Source: Occallatibacter savannae
Lineage (GTDB): Bacteria > Acidobacteriota > Terriglobia > Terriglobales > Acidobacteriaceae
Assembly (NCBI RefSeq): GCF_003131205.1
Contig: NZ_QFFY01000002.1
Span: forward strand, 457,016 to 521,015
DNA: 64,000 nt
Direction of reading: 5' to 3'
This document shows, in pieces, positions 1 through 8,544 of this stretch (the stretch's first letter is position 1; each line of letters opens with the position of its first letter). The translations under genes were made by a program, and so were the position numbers. The notes under the pieces are model-generated. The model had not been told where the DNA came from. It saw nothing but the letters and a program-made list of their open reading frames with translations, and searched no databases.

Positions 1-2038
1 GACGAAGGTGACGGACAACTACCGTTGGCTGGAGAATGCGAAGAGCCCGGAGACGCGCGCGTTTATCGACGAGGAGAATGCTTATACGACCCGGTATCTG
101 AAGCAGGCGCGGGTGCGAAGTCAGATTGTGGATGATCTGGATCCGCTGGAGCACACGACGCGCTGGTCGATTCCCATGCAGAGGGCGGGGAACTACTACT
201 TCATGAAGCGGCTTGCGGGGGAGGAGCAGGGGTCGATCTACGTGCGGCGCGGTTGGACCGGTGCGGCGGAGAAGGCCGGACCGAAAGACGAGCGCCTGGT
301 GGATCCGGCGAGCTTCAGCCGGGACAAGAACACGTCGGTGCGGCTGGTGGATGTGTCGCGCGACGGGCTGCTGGTGGCATACCAGGTGAGGCAGGGCGGG
401 GCGGACGAATCGACGATTCGCGTGTACAGCCTCACGAAGAAGAAGGCACTGGAAGATGAGATTCCGGCGGGGGTGTACTACTCGGTTTTCTTCTCGCCGG
501 ATGGGAAGGGACTGTACTACGCGCGGACGGATGCGAAAGGGACGCTGCTGTATCTGCACACGCTGGGTATGCGCAATTCGACTGACAAGCTTGTGTTCGG
601 ACGGGAATTTCATGGCGAGCTGCTTGGGCCGATTGATCTCTTCAATGCGGAGATCACGGATGACGATCGGTATCTGGTGATCACGATCCAGCGCGGGGTT
701 CCTCCGACGCGCGTTGATATCTGTTTCCGCGATTTGAAGAAGCCGGGCGCGCCGTTCGATGTGCTGGTGTGGGGGCTGGATTCGCGGTTCTCGGCGAGCT
801 ACTTCAAGGGATCGTGGTATGTGAAGACGGACTACAGTTCGCCGAATTACCGGATACTGCGCGCTGACCCCGGGATCATGCCGGAGGCGTGGAAGACGGT
901 TATCCCCGAGGGGAAAGATTTGATCGAGAGCTTCGAGATTGTCGGCGGGAAGCTCTATGTGAAGCGGCTGCACGATGTGAAGTCGGAGATCAGCGTGTAC
1001 ACGGTGGACGGGAAGCCGGCGGGGCAGGTGGATCTGGAGGGGATTGGCAGCGCGTCGAACGTGACGGGGCGAACGATCGACCGCTATGGGTTCTTCAGCA
1101 TGGAGTCGTATATTCAGCCGCCGACAATCTATCGGATCGATACGCTGACCGGTAAGCGCGAAGTGTTTGCTGAGCCGAAAACGGCGTTCAAGACGGCTGA
1201 TTATGAGTTGAAGCAGGTGTTCTTCAAGTCGGCTGATGGAACGCAGGTGCCGATGTTCATCGCGGGGAAGAAAGGCCTGAAGCAGGATGGCTCGGAACGA
1301 CTGCTGATGACGGGGTACGGCGGGTTCAACCTGAGCGAGACGCCGGCGTGGAGTCCGGCGTGGGCGTGGTGGCTGGAGCAGGGCGGGTGGTTCGCGGTTC
1401 CGAATCTGCGCGGCGGCGGCGAGTACGGCCAGAGCTGGCACGAGCAGGGGATGTTTGCGAAGAAGCAGAACGTGTTTGACGACTGGTTCGCGGCGGCGCG
1501 GTATCTGATCGAGCAGAAGTACACGTCGGCGGAGCACTTCGCGATCAGCGGGCGTTCGAATGGCGGATTACTGATGGGTGCGTCGATTACACAGCACCCG
1601 GAGTTGTTCTCGGCGGTGTGGTGCGGGTATCCGCTGCTGGACATGCTGCGGTATCAGAAGTTTGAGCAGGGGCCGCACTGGACGACGGAGTACGGGTCGG
1701 CGGAGAAGCAGAAGGATTTCGGGTGGATCTACAAGTACTCGCCGTATCAGAACGTGAAGCCGCGGGCGGACTATCCGGCGGTGATGTTCTTCACGGGGGA
1801 CAGCGATACGCGAGTGGATCCGCTGCATGCGCGAAAGATGACGGCGCTGCTGCAGGCGGAGTCGAAGAGCGGACGACCGGTGCTGCTGCACTACAGCACC
1901 ACAGGCGGGCACTCGGCGGGCGTGAGCGTGGAGCAGCAGATTCAGGATGACGCTGATCAGTTGACGTTCTTGTGGACGGAGACGGGGAGTTCGTCGAAGG
2001 CGCGGCAGGCGCGGACGGCGGGCGGGGATCAGCCCTGA
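1..2038 (+). CDS. Prolyl oligopeptidase family serine peptidase (S9A), 5' truncated
   Basis: Cleaves short peptides after proline, or a related specificity. The frame is open to the window edge: the codons before the GTG at position 8 read T-K-V-T-D-N-Y-R-W-L-E, matching the conserved N-terminal region of the S9A family (DPYRWLE). The GTG is therefore an internal Val codon and the true start lies upstream. About 676 residues are visible. An N-terminal seven-bladed propeller is followed by an alpha/beta hydrolase domain. The nucleophile Ser lies in GRSNGGLLMG (Ser codon 1556-1558), the Asp in GDSDTRVDPLHA and the His in GGHSAG, so the triad is complete. The C-terminal tail after the catalytic His region is short and low in complexity. 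Whether it carries a signal peptide cannot be seen because the N-terminus is missing. Confidence 0.93.
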   Translation, partial: TKVTDNYRWLENAKSPETRAFIDEENAYTTRYLKQARVRSQIVDDLDPLEHTTRWSIPMQRAGNYYFMKRLAGEEQGSIYVRRGWTGAAEKAGPKDERLVDPASFSRDKNTSVRLVDVSRDGLLVAYQVRQGGADESTIRVYSLTKKKALEDEIPAGVYYSVFFSPDGKGLYYARTDAKGTLLYLHTLGMRNSTDKLVFGREFHGELLGPIDLFNAEITDDDRYLVITIQRGVPPTRVDICFRDLKKPGAPFDVLVWGLDSRFSASYFKGSWYVKTDYSSPNYRILRADPGIMPEAWKTVIPEGKDLIESFEIVGGKLYVKRLHDVKSEISVYTVDGKPAGQVDLEGIGSASNVTGRTIDRYGFFSMESYIQPPTIYRIDTLTGKREVFAEPKTAFKTADYELKQVFFKSADGTQVPMFIAGKKGLKQDGSERLLMTGYGGFNLSETPAWSPAWAWWLEQGGWFAVPNLRGGGEYGQSWHEQGMFAKKQNVFDDWFAAARYLIEQKYTSAEHFAISGRSNGGLLMGASITQHPELFSAVWCGYPLLDMLRYQKFEQGPHWTTEYGSAEKQKDFGWIYKYSPYQNVKPRADYPAVMFFTGDSDTRVDPLHARKMTALLQAESKSGRPVLLHYSTTGGHSAGVSVEQQIQDDADQLTFLWTETGSSSKARQARTAGGDQP

Positions 2039-2148
2039 GGCTGGACTGAATAGGGAAGTAAGCGACGAGGGTGGCCGAATCGGGAATGCGATCGAAGAAT
2101 TCCGGCGCGATGTGTGATCGCTGGTGGCAGCGCGCGTAAGCTTTGGCC

Positions 2149-2664
2149 ATGTCGCAGCCGGCACAGTCCGCGTCTCGTGGATCGGGGAACAGCTTTGCCG
2201 ATATGCTCGCATCGTTTGCCGGCGGGGAGAGCGATGGATGGGACGATAGCGGTCTCGAGGCGGATGTAAGCACGATTGGCGGCGTACCGGGCGGGCGCGT
2301 GACTGCCGAAACGCGCAACGTTTCGGTTGCGGATGAGACTGAGCAGAATACGGCATTGGGTGTTGATGCGCGAGAGCCGGGCAGTTCTTCGGCCCGGGTG
2401 AGGCGGGGGGCAAGTATCACGATTCGCGTGACGGCTGAGGAGCAGAGCCGGCTGCAGGAACGTGCAGCCGCGGCTAAGGTGAGTGTTTCGGCCTATCTTC
2501 GGTCGTGTGTGTTTGAGGCAGAAGCGTTGAGAGCCGAGGTGAAGGAAGCGCTTGCGCAGCTGAAGTCGGCGCAGGAGACCGCTGCCAGTTCTTCGGATGC
2601 GCGCGGCCGGCGGCGATGGGCATTGCGTTCAGGATGGTGGCGGGGCCGGGCTGCCAACAGTTGA
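2149..2664 (+). CDS. Hypothetical protein with a MobC/RHH-like C-terminal domain
   Basis: A 171-residue protein, taken from the ATG at 2149. A TTG two codons upstream is also possible, and no good ribosome binding site precedes either. The N-terminal half (about residues 1-80) is polar and low in complexity. Residues about 85-145 read as a ribbon-helix-helix followed by a helix: SITIRVTAEEQSRLQERAAA, then KVSVSAYLRSCVFE. This pattern is shared by MobC-type relaxosome proteins and other RHH DNA binders. No relaxase, oriT-like gene set or plasmid function is nearby, so a role in conjugation is not supported; a chromosomal DNA-binding regulator is as likely. It converges on the methyltransferase gene four bases downstream. 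Function unknown. Confidence 0.6.
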   Translation: MSQPAQSASRGSGNSFADMLASFAGGESDGWDDSGLEADVSTIGGVPGGRVTAETRNVSVADETEQNTALGVDAREPGSSSARVRRGASITIRVTAEEQSRLQERAAAAKVSVSAYLRSCVFEAEALRAEVKEALAQLKSAQETAASSSDARGRRRWALRSGWWRGRAANS

Positions 2665-2668
2665 GTTG

Positions 2669-4024
2669 TTATTCGACTTCGAGGATCAAGCACTTGAGGT
2701 ACTCGGTTTCGGGGATGTTGAGGATGACGGGGTGATCGGGCGCTGCGCCCCGGCGTTCGAGAAGGCGCACGCGGCGGTGGGCGTCGGCTGCCGCTGCGGC
2801 GACGATCGCTTCGAAGTCCGACAGCGAGACGTGGTGGGAGCAGGAGCAGGTAACCAGCAGGCCATGGGGCTTGAGCATCTGCATGGCGCGGAGGTTGAGT
2901 TCTTTGTAGCCGCGAAGAGCGCCTTCAACAGCACGTTTGCTTTTGGCGAAGGCGGGCGGGTCGAGGACGATGGTATCGAAGCGTTCTTTGGCGGCGGCCC
3001 AGTCGCGAAGGACGGTGAAGGCGTCGGCTTCGAGCCAGTCGACTTGAACGTTGGAGCGGAGCTGGTCGCGGTTCGCGGCGAGATTGCGCTCGGCGACTTC
3101 GAGTGAAGCGCGCGAGCTGTCGATGCCGGTGACGTGGTTTGACACGCGGGCGAGGTGCAGAGCGAAGCCGCCCTGGTAGGTGCAGACGTCGAGAGCGCGG
3201 CCGCCGGGTGAAAGGATCCGGGCCCAATCGGCTGCGGCTTTGTAGTTGGCATGCTGGTCGAGAAAGGCGCCGGTTTTCTGTCCGGCATTGGCGTCGTAGT
3301 GGAACTTGAGTCCGTTGAGTTGGAACTGGGTGGCGGTCAGCGGATGCGCGGGATCTACGGCGTAGAGAGGGGCGGGTGAAGGCGCGGACATGCCTTCCAA
3401 CTCGCGGATGCGCGGATCGGGACGTTCGAGGATGGTTGACGGATTGATCTGCTCGCGCAGAACGGAGACGATCTGGTCGCGGACGGCGGGGGAGTCGAGG
3501 CCTTTTGTCAGGAGCTGAACGATGACCAGGTCGTCGTACTTGTCGATGACGAGGCCGGGAAGCTCGTCGGCTTCGCTGAAGCAGAGGCGGCACGAGTCAT
3601 TCTCACCTTTTGGCGCCTGCAGCGCGGCCATGCGTCTTTCAATTGCAGCCTTCAGCCGTTCCTGCAGCAGGTTGAGCCACTCGGTCTCTCTGATTGCTTC
3701 GCGCGAGATGAGGCGCAGCGCGATCTGGGAGGTGGGGCTGTAGAGGGCAGTGCCCAGGAGGACGCCGCGGTAGTCGGCAACGGGAAGGAGTGCCGGCGGT
3801 TCGGCACTGGCCGCAGCGAGCTCGGTAAATTCGATATCGGAGGAGTAGACCCAGACGTGGCCAGCTCGGAGGCGGTCCGCGGCGCGGCGGCTGACGCGTG
3901 CGCCGAAATCTGCCTGTGTAGCAGAAGTGAGTTTTTCTTGAGAATGGGGATTTTGCGGGGGAAGCGTTCTCTGGGTGGAGGACGCTTCCCGCTTTTTCCG
4001 CTTGTGTGTCTTCGGCTTTATCAT
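2669..4024 (-). CDS. rlmI: Class I SAM-dependent rRNA methyltransferase, RlmI-like
   Basis: Predicted to methylate a cytosine C5 in 23S rRNA using S-adenosylmethionine, in the cytoplasm. The 451-residue protein has a basic, Lys/Arg-rich tail (about 1-40), a PUA-type RNA-binding region (about 41-110), a central domain (about 140-235) and a Rossmann methyltransferase domain (about 245-451). SAM motif I is ALDVCTYQGGFALHLA (about 277-292), motif IV is LDPPAFAKSK (about 354-363), and a Cys-rich TCSCSHHVS lies near residue 392. The order matches the RlmI/RlmK family (COG1092), whose usual length is about 400. The extra length is the basic tail, so a start about 40 codons further in cannot be excluded. 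The exact rRNA position is inferred from family only. Confidence 0.85.
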   Translation of the reverse strand: MIKPKTHKRKKREASSTQRTLPPQNPHSQEKLTSATQADFGARVSRRAADRLRAGHVWVYSSDIEFTELAAASAEPPALLPVADYRGVLLGTALYSPTSQIALRLISREAIRETEWLNLLQERLKAAIERRMAALQAPKGENDSCRLCFSEADELPGLVIDKYDDLVIVQLLTKGLDSPAVRDQIVSVLREQINPSTILERPDPRIRELEGMSAPSPAPLYAVDPAHPLTATQFQLNGLKFHYDANAGQKTGAFLDQHANYKAAADWARILSPGGRALDVCTYQGGFALHLARVSNHVTGIDSSRASLEVAERNLAANRDQLRSNVQVDWLEADAFTVLRDWAAAKERFDTIVLDPPAFAKSKRAVEGALRGYKELNLRAMQMLKPHGLLVTCSCSHHVSLSDFEAIVAAAAADAHRRVRLLERRGAAPDHPVILNIPETEYLKCLILEVE

Positions 4025-4057
4025 CTGCTTCCTTGCCGGAAGCAGTGCTGCCGGCGA

Positions 4058-4483
4058 CTAGGGCTGCTGGATCGATTCGAGGTAATGCGCCAGGTTTGAG
4101 ATTCTGAGCTGTTTTTCCTGGACGTTCGTGCGGCTCATGTTACCAAAAATGGGTCCCCAGACCGGCATAGCGGCAGAGCCGTGGGAGGAGAGAGTTGAGC
4201 CGAACTGAAGGACGGCGACAACATGGGTGTCCGGGTACTTCCCATGGTTGTTGCGGGTAAGCTGGGTCAGATCAGTGGGGGAGGACTTCATCGCGGGAGC
4301 GACGGGACCTTTACCCTTTCCGTCAACACCATGACACGGGGCGCAGTAGTTTGTGTACATTTGCCGGGCATCGTTCGGGGCAGTTTTGCCTGCGGGTATG
4401 ACGACCTTGCTGGTCTGATCCGCAAAGGTGATGGTTGCTGCCAAGATCCCGATTGTTGCTGTGAGTACAAGACCCTTTCTCAT
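4058..4483 (-). CDS. Small monohaem c-type cytochrome, exported
   Basis: A 141-residue periplasmic electron carrier. The start is the ATG at 4483, because GAGGAG lies six bases before it. An in-frame TTG at 4495 would place this Shine-Dalgarno inside the gene. A signal peptide (about residues 1-22, MRKGLVLTATIGILAATITF) is followed by one haem motif, CAPCH in NYCAPCHGVDGKGKGP, and a likely distal Met in AMPVWGPIF. This is the cytochrome c (class I, cytochrome cbb3 subunit III-like) fold. It is not in an operon with an oxidase: the methyltransferase lies 34 bases downstream on the same strand. The redox partner is unknown. Confidence 0.85.
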   Translation of the reverse strand: MRKGLVLTATIGILAATITFADQTSKVVIPAGKTAPNDARQMYTNYCAPCHGVDGKGKGPVAPAMKSSPTDLTQLTRNNHGKYPDTHVVAVLQFGSTLSSHGSAAMPVWGPIFGNMSRTNVQEKQLRISNLAHYLESIQQP

Positions 4484-4801
4484 AAAACTCCTCAATTCCG
4501 GACCTCTCCCGCGGGCGAGTTTGGGCAGGAAGTTGCGCGTCTGCCGGAGTTGCCGGTTCGCGGCATCGTCCCGGGAGGGTTCAGTCCGACGGAGACTTTA
4601 CTCCCGTCATGGCTATCGGGGGCAGTGATGGCAGGCACATGGATTTTGCCTTAAACATTGCAGCTCAGGAGGGCACTCGTCGCCGAAGATTAACTCATAG
4701 AGCCTTGAAGCCTAATGATCTCTGCTTGCGAGATGGAAGAGAGAGATCGCTTCCCGGAGCGCTTGTTTTGGCGGTTTGCAGGCGCTCGCAAAGTCAGGCG
4801 G
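4484..4801. other. Intergenic region between the cytochrome c gene and rel
   Basis: About 320 bases separate divergent genes. I see no convincing coding frame: a + frame from 4609 runs into rel in another phase and has no family resemblance. It should hold the cytochrome promoter and the distal part of the rel promoter. No riboswitch or strong hairpin was recognised. Confidence 0.4.
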
Positions 4802-4839
4802 TTGAGGCAAGTTCAACATTCGGTGCCTATAATGAAGTA
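4802..4839 (+). promoter_or_regulatory. Candidate rel promoter giving a leaderless mRNA
   Basis: A perfect -10 hexamer TATAAT (4828-4833) lies five bases before the rel ATG (4839). Counting +1 seven bases after its last base puts transcription start at about 4840, essentially on the start codon. No Shine-Dalgarno precedes the ATG. The best -35 candidate is TTGAGG (4802-4807), with a long 20-base spacer, so the promoter would be weak or activator-dependent. Confidence 0.4.
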
Positions 4840-7154
4840 TGGCGACAGTCCGGCAGCCTACTCCAACGCCGAGCGCTGATCCCGCGATCCCTGCGGTGCA
4901 GGTCAAGGCTGTCCAGCCGGGCCCCAAGCCGGTGCTGGACCAGGCTGCGATCGACCGCCGGTTTGAGTCGCTGCTTGGCAGGGTGCAAGCGAATCGCCCC
5001 ACCGAAGATGTTGCGCTGATCCGGAAGGCCTGGGAGTTCTGCGTTCACCACCATGAAGGGCAGATGCGGGCATCAGGCGAGCCGTACATCATTCATCCGC
5101 TTGAGGTGGCTGAAGTTCTGGCCGAGATGAAGCTGGACGCGACCGCGATCGCTGCGGGGCTTCTGCACGATGCGGTCGAGGATACTCCGGCAACGAGCGA
5201 GCAGATTGAAAGCGATTTCGGCGACCAGGTGGCGCATATCGTCGAAGGCGTCACGAAGATCGACAAGATTCAGTTTGCCAATCGCGAAGACCGGCAGGCG
5301 GAGAACGTTCGCAAGATGCTGCTGGCCATGGTGACGGACGTGCGCGTGGTGCTGATCAAGCTTGCGGATCGCCTGCACAACATGCGGACGCTGGAGCATC
5401 TGCAGCCGGATCGGCGCGAGGCCATCGCGCGGGAGACTCTCGACATTTACGCGCCCCTTGCGCACCGGCTTGGAATGGGCAAGGTGCGCGGCGAGCTCGA
5501 GGATCTGGCGTTTCGCTATACCGACCCGGTGAGCTACGAGAAGGTTTCGGCTGCGGTGGAGGCTCAGCGAGTCGAAGGTGAGCAGTTCCTGCGCAACGTT
5601 GAAGACACGCTGGTCGAGCAGCTGCGGGAGAACAACGTTGAGGCGCGCGTGGAGTGGAGGATCAAGCGGTACTACTCGATCTTCCAGAAGCTGCAGCGGT
5701 CGAAGGTGACGTTCGACCAGGTTTACGACCTGCTTGCGGTGCGCGTGATCACGCAGGATGTTGCGTCATGTTATGCGGTGTTCGGGCTGATTCACACGAT
5801 CTGGCGGCCGGTGCCGGGCCGGATCAAGGACTTCATTGCGATTCCGCGCGCGAACCGCTATCAGTCGTTGCATACGACGGTGATTGGGGAGGGCGGGCAT
5901 CAATTTGAGGTGCAGATCAGGACTGAAGAGATGCACCGGATCGCGGAAGAGGGAATCGCGGCGCACTGGAAGTACAAGACGAAGGATGATGTCGTCACGG
6001 CGCGGGACGAGGAGCGGCTGAACTGGATTCGCCAGCTGGTTGAGTGGCAGAAGGAGATGACCGATCCGAATGAGTTCCTCTCGAGCCTGAAGATGGACCT
6101 CTATCCGGATGAGGTCTACACGTTCACGCCGAAGGGCAAGGTGGTGGTTGTTCCGGCGGATGGAACCCCGGTGGACTTCGCATACACGATTCACACCGAG
6201 GTCGGGCATACGTGCGTGGGGGCCAAGGTCAACGGACGCATGGTTCCGCTGCGGACGAAGCTGCGCACGGGCGACATTGTCGAGATCGTCACGCAAAAGG
6301 ATCACAAGCCGAGCCGGGACTGGCTCACGTTCGTCAAGAGCCCGCGAGCGCGCAACAAGATCAAGCACTGGCTGAATGAAGACCAGCGACGCAGGGCGGT
6401 TGAGATCGGCCGCAAGCTTTTGGAGCGCGAGGCGCGCAAGTTCAAGGTGCCGATGACGCAGATCGACGACCAGGATCTTGGACGTATAGCGGGCGAGTAC
6501 GGCGTGGCGACGGCTGTGGATCTGCTGGCGACGATCGGGCAGGGGAAGCACAGCGCGCACCAGATTCTGAACAAGCTGGCGCCGGGTTACGCCAATCCCC
6601 CGGAGGGTACGACGGGGAGCGAAGCGCAGCAGCCAGGTACGGTTGAGCAGGCGATGTCGGATGCGGTGCGCAAGCTGCACCTGACGGGCTCGGATTCGCT
6701 GCAGGTGGAGGGGCAGAACGATCTGCTCGTATATCGAGCGCGATGTTGCAATCCGATTCGCGGCGAGGAGATTGTCGGGTATGTAACGCGAGGCAAGGGA
6801 GTGGCGGTACACGCGCGCAGTTGTCCGAACGTGCAGAACCTGCTGTACGAGAGCGACCGGCGGATTAACGTGGAGTGGTCGCGGGTTGGCGACGAGAATG
6901 GACGACCGCAGCGCTATCCGGTGAAGATCACGATCTTCTGCGACGATCGGACAGGCATGCTGAAAGAGCTGACTGCTGTGATTTCGGATGACAACACGAA
7001 TATCCGCGGAGTGGATATCCGGCATGATGACAATGGCGAGGCGGTCATCGAATTTGTGGTCGAAGCGGAAGATGTGCGGCACTTGAACCGGATGGTGCTT
7101 GGCCTGCGGCGCGTGCAGGGAGTGCGCACGGTGCAGCGGACGCAGAAGCTGTAG
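4839..7154 (+). CDS. rel: Bifunctional (p)ppGpp synthetase/hydrolase (RelA/SpoT homologue)
   Basis: Makes and degrades the stringent-response alarmone (p)ppGpp in the cytoplasm. The 771 residues match the usual long RSH length. The order is: HD hydrolase (about 40-200) with HHEGQ and an intact HDAVEDT at about 110-116; synthetase (about 255-380) with RIKRYYSIFQKLQ, PGRIKDFIAIPRANRYQSLH and FEVQIRT; TGS (about 412-475, VYTFTPKGKVVVVPADGTPV); a zinc-finger/CC region with YRARCCNPIRGEEIVG near 630-650; and a C-terminal ACT domain (about 690-771). Both catalytic halves look intact, so it is probably the single bifunctional enzyme typical of bacteria with one long RSH. The ATG at 4839 is favoured by the adjoining TATAAT. 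An orphan antitoxin gene converges four bases downstream. Confidence 0.96.
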   Translation: MATVRQPTPTPSADPAIPAVQVKAVQPGPKPVLDQAAIDRRFESLLGRVQANRPTEDVALIRKAWEFCVHHHEGQMRASGEPYIIHPLEVAEVLAEMKLDATAIAAGLLHDAVEDTPATSEQIESDFGDQVAHIVEGVTKIDKIQFANREDRQAENVRKMLLAMVTDVRVVLIKLADRLHNMRTLEHLQPDRREAIARETLDIYAPLAHRLGMGKVRGELEDLAFRYTDPVSYEKVSAAVEAQRVEGEQFLRNVEDTLVEQLRENNVEARVEWRIKRYYSIFQKLQRSKVTFDQVYDLLAVRVITQDVASCYAVFGLIHTIWRPVPGRIKDFIAIPRANRYQSLHTTVIGEGGHQFEVQIRTEEMHRIAEEGIAAHWKYKTKDDVVTARDEERLNWIRQLVEWQKEMTDPNEFLSSLKMDLYPDEVYTFTPKGKVVVVPADGTPVDFAYTIHTEVGHTCVGAKVNGRMVPLRTKLRTGDIVEIVTQKDHKPSRDWLTFVKSPRARNKIKHWLNEDQRRRAVEIGRKLLEREARKFKVPMTQIDDQDLGRIAGEYGVATAVDLLATIGQGKHSAHQILNKLAPGYANPPEGTTGSEAQQPGTVEQAMSDAVRKLHLTGSDSLQVEGQNDLLVYRARCCNPIRGEEIVGYVTRGKGVAVHARSCPNVQNLLYESDRRINVEWSRVGDENGRPQRYPVKITIFCDDRTGMLKELTAVISDDNTNIRGVDIRHDDNGEAVIEFVVEAEDVRHLNRMVLGLRRVQGVRTVQRTQKL

Positions 7155-7157
7155 TGC

Positions 7158-7442
7158 TTACCGCTTTGTGCTTTTGTCAATCTGTCGGAATCCTGCAGGT
7201 CGGAACACTTTTCCGACCAAAGATGGCGGGTCGAATTCGAGTTGTTGCGAACTTTCGCGCATTGCCAAGGCGTCAGCAAGGTTTTTCTGCTTCGACGTGA
7301 TCCGGTTGTATTCCCTGATGCTGAGCAGCACATAAGATGGCTTGCCTCGATGAGTGATGATGACAGGCACTGTTTCCGCGGTGCGCTTGACCTTCCCTGA
7401 ATTGTTGTTAAGATCACGGCTCGAAAAAGTCGCTTCAGTCAT
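7158..7442 (-). CDS. Phd/YefM-family antitoxin, no toxin partner visible
   Basis: A 94-residue protein. The ATG at 7442 is chosen because GAGGTG lies a few bases upstream; an in-frame TTG at 7460 lies before that site and is unlikely. The N-terminus, MTEATFSSRDLNNNSGKVKR, and the following VPVIITHRGKPSYVLLSIREYNRI region are the standard Phd/YefM fold, which binds operator DNA and neutralises a toxin through its C-terminal tail. In normal modules a PIN/VapC, RelE or Doc toxin follows directly. Here the next bases on this strand are antisense to rel, and upstream is a divergent methyltransferase gene, so no toxin is present. It may be an orphan regulator or a remnant. Confidence 0.85.
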   Translation of the reverse strand: MTEATFSSRDLNNNSGKVKRTAETVPVIITHRGKPSYVLLSIREYNRITSKQKNLADALAMRESSQQLEFDPPSLVGKVFRPAGFRQIDKSTKR

Positions 7443-7508
7443 TCCATCACCTCGTAACAACGCACCTACATTGTGGCACCCTTGTGCTCAAGAGGCTAAC
7501 CTGTAGCT

Positions 7509-8423
7509 ATGTTGGACGTGCGAGAGTGGCTACGTGATGTGCGCGTGCTTGATGGCGGGTTGGCGTCGGAGTTGGAGTACCTGGGCGCTGATATCAACGG
7601 GCCGCTGTGGTCGGCGCATGTGCTGGAACAGACTCCAGAGAAGATTGTCGCTGTGCATCGCGCGTACATCGAAGCTGGCGCAGAGATTATCGAGACGGCC
7701 AGCTACCAGGTATCGCGGATGGGCTACGCCGAAGTTGGGCTCGGAGCGTGCTGGGCTGACGGCGCGCTTTTGCGCTCCGTTGCTCTCGCCAAGGAGGCGG
7801 CCCGGTTCTATCCTAAGCGCCGAGTCCTGGTAGCAGCATCGCTCGGACCGTATGGAGCGGCGCTGCATAACGGTGCGGAGTATCACGGCAAGTACGACTG
7901 CACCTTTGGCGACCTCGTGGAGTTTCATCGGCAGCGCATCAACGTGCTTGCTTCTGCGCCGCCGGAGGAGAGTGCCGACCTGCTGGCGTTCGAGACGCTG
8001 CCTTCGCTGGCGGAGGCTGAGGCGATCGGGGAAGCGCTTGCGCGGCATCCGGAGCTTGCGGTCTGGTTTTCGTTTACGTGCCCGGATGCAATTCATGTAG
8101 CCCACGGGGAATTGCTGAGGCAGTGCGCGACGGCGGTGAGCGCGTTCCCGCAGACGGTTGCGGTGGGCGTCAACTGTACGCACCCGACGCTGATCGAGTC
8201 ACTGATTGGGGAACTGCGAGATGCATCGGACAAGCCGGTGATCGTGTATCCGAACTCCGGGGAGGGATGGGACGCGGAGCGCCGGTGCTGGACAGGCGCC
8301 AGCGATCCTCAGGATTTTGGAGATGCGGCGCGAAGGTGGTTTGGCGCCGGCGCGCAAATCATCGGAGGCTGCTGCCGCACGCGTCCGGCGCACATCTCAG
8401 CAGTCGCTGCTTCCGCAGGATGA
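7509..8423 (+). CDS. mmuM: Homocysteine S-methyltransferase
   Basis: Transfers a methyl group from S-methylmethionine (or SAM) to homocysteine to give methionine, in the cytoplasm. The 304 residues match the MmuM family length. The N-terminus VLDGGLASELEYLG and the zinc-binding cysteines are in place: Cys223 in VNCTHP and Cys288-Cys289 in GGCCRTRPAHI. The gene stands alone. No mmuP permease, metH or SAM-sensing leader is seen next to it. Start ATG at 7509. Confidence 0.93.
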   Translation: MLDVREWLRDVRVLDGGLASELEYLGADINGPLWSAHVLEQTPEKIVAVHRAYIEAGAEIIETASYQVSRMGYAEVGLGACWADGALLRSVALAKEAARFYPKRRVLVAASLGPYGAALHNGAEYHGKYDCTFGDLVEFHRQRINVLASAPPEESADLLAFETLPSLAEAEAIGEALARHPELAVWFSFTCPDAIHVAHGELLRQCATAVSAFPQTVAVGVNCTHPTLIESLIGELRDASDKPVIVYPNSGEGWDAERRCWTGASDPQDFGDAARRWFGAGAQIIGGCCRTRPAHISAVAASAG

Positions 8424-8496
8424 AGATCTATTCATTTTGAATGTGTTAGCTCGATAGGGGCTGATGTCCGAACCACCCTTATGGCTCGAGGCGCGT

Positions 8497-8537
8497 CTCA
8501 CCCAATGGGTACCTTTGCAAGACTCTCATTGGTGAGG
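8497..8537 (+). promoter_or_regulatory. Hairpin covering the putative ribosome binding site of the downstream gene
   Basis: CTCACCCAATG (8497-8507) pairs with CATTGGTGAG (8527-8536), one base bulged and a 19-base loop. The 3' arm includes GGTGAGG (8531-8537), the only Shine-Dalgarno-like run before the TTG start at 8545. If folded, it would hide the binding site. Confidence 0.35.
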
Positions 8538-8544
8538 TTTTTGT

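Noticed and set aside
8-10. GTG at position 8 as the start of the prolyl oligopeptidase gene
   Set aside because: The frame continues upstream, and the codons before it fit the conserved TKVTDNYRWLE region of the family. The gene is cut by the window edge.
5766-7082. Minus-strand open frame opposite rel
   Set aside because: It is antisense to an intact RSH protein and rich in Arg and Leu as expected for a shadow of a GC-rich gene.
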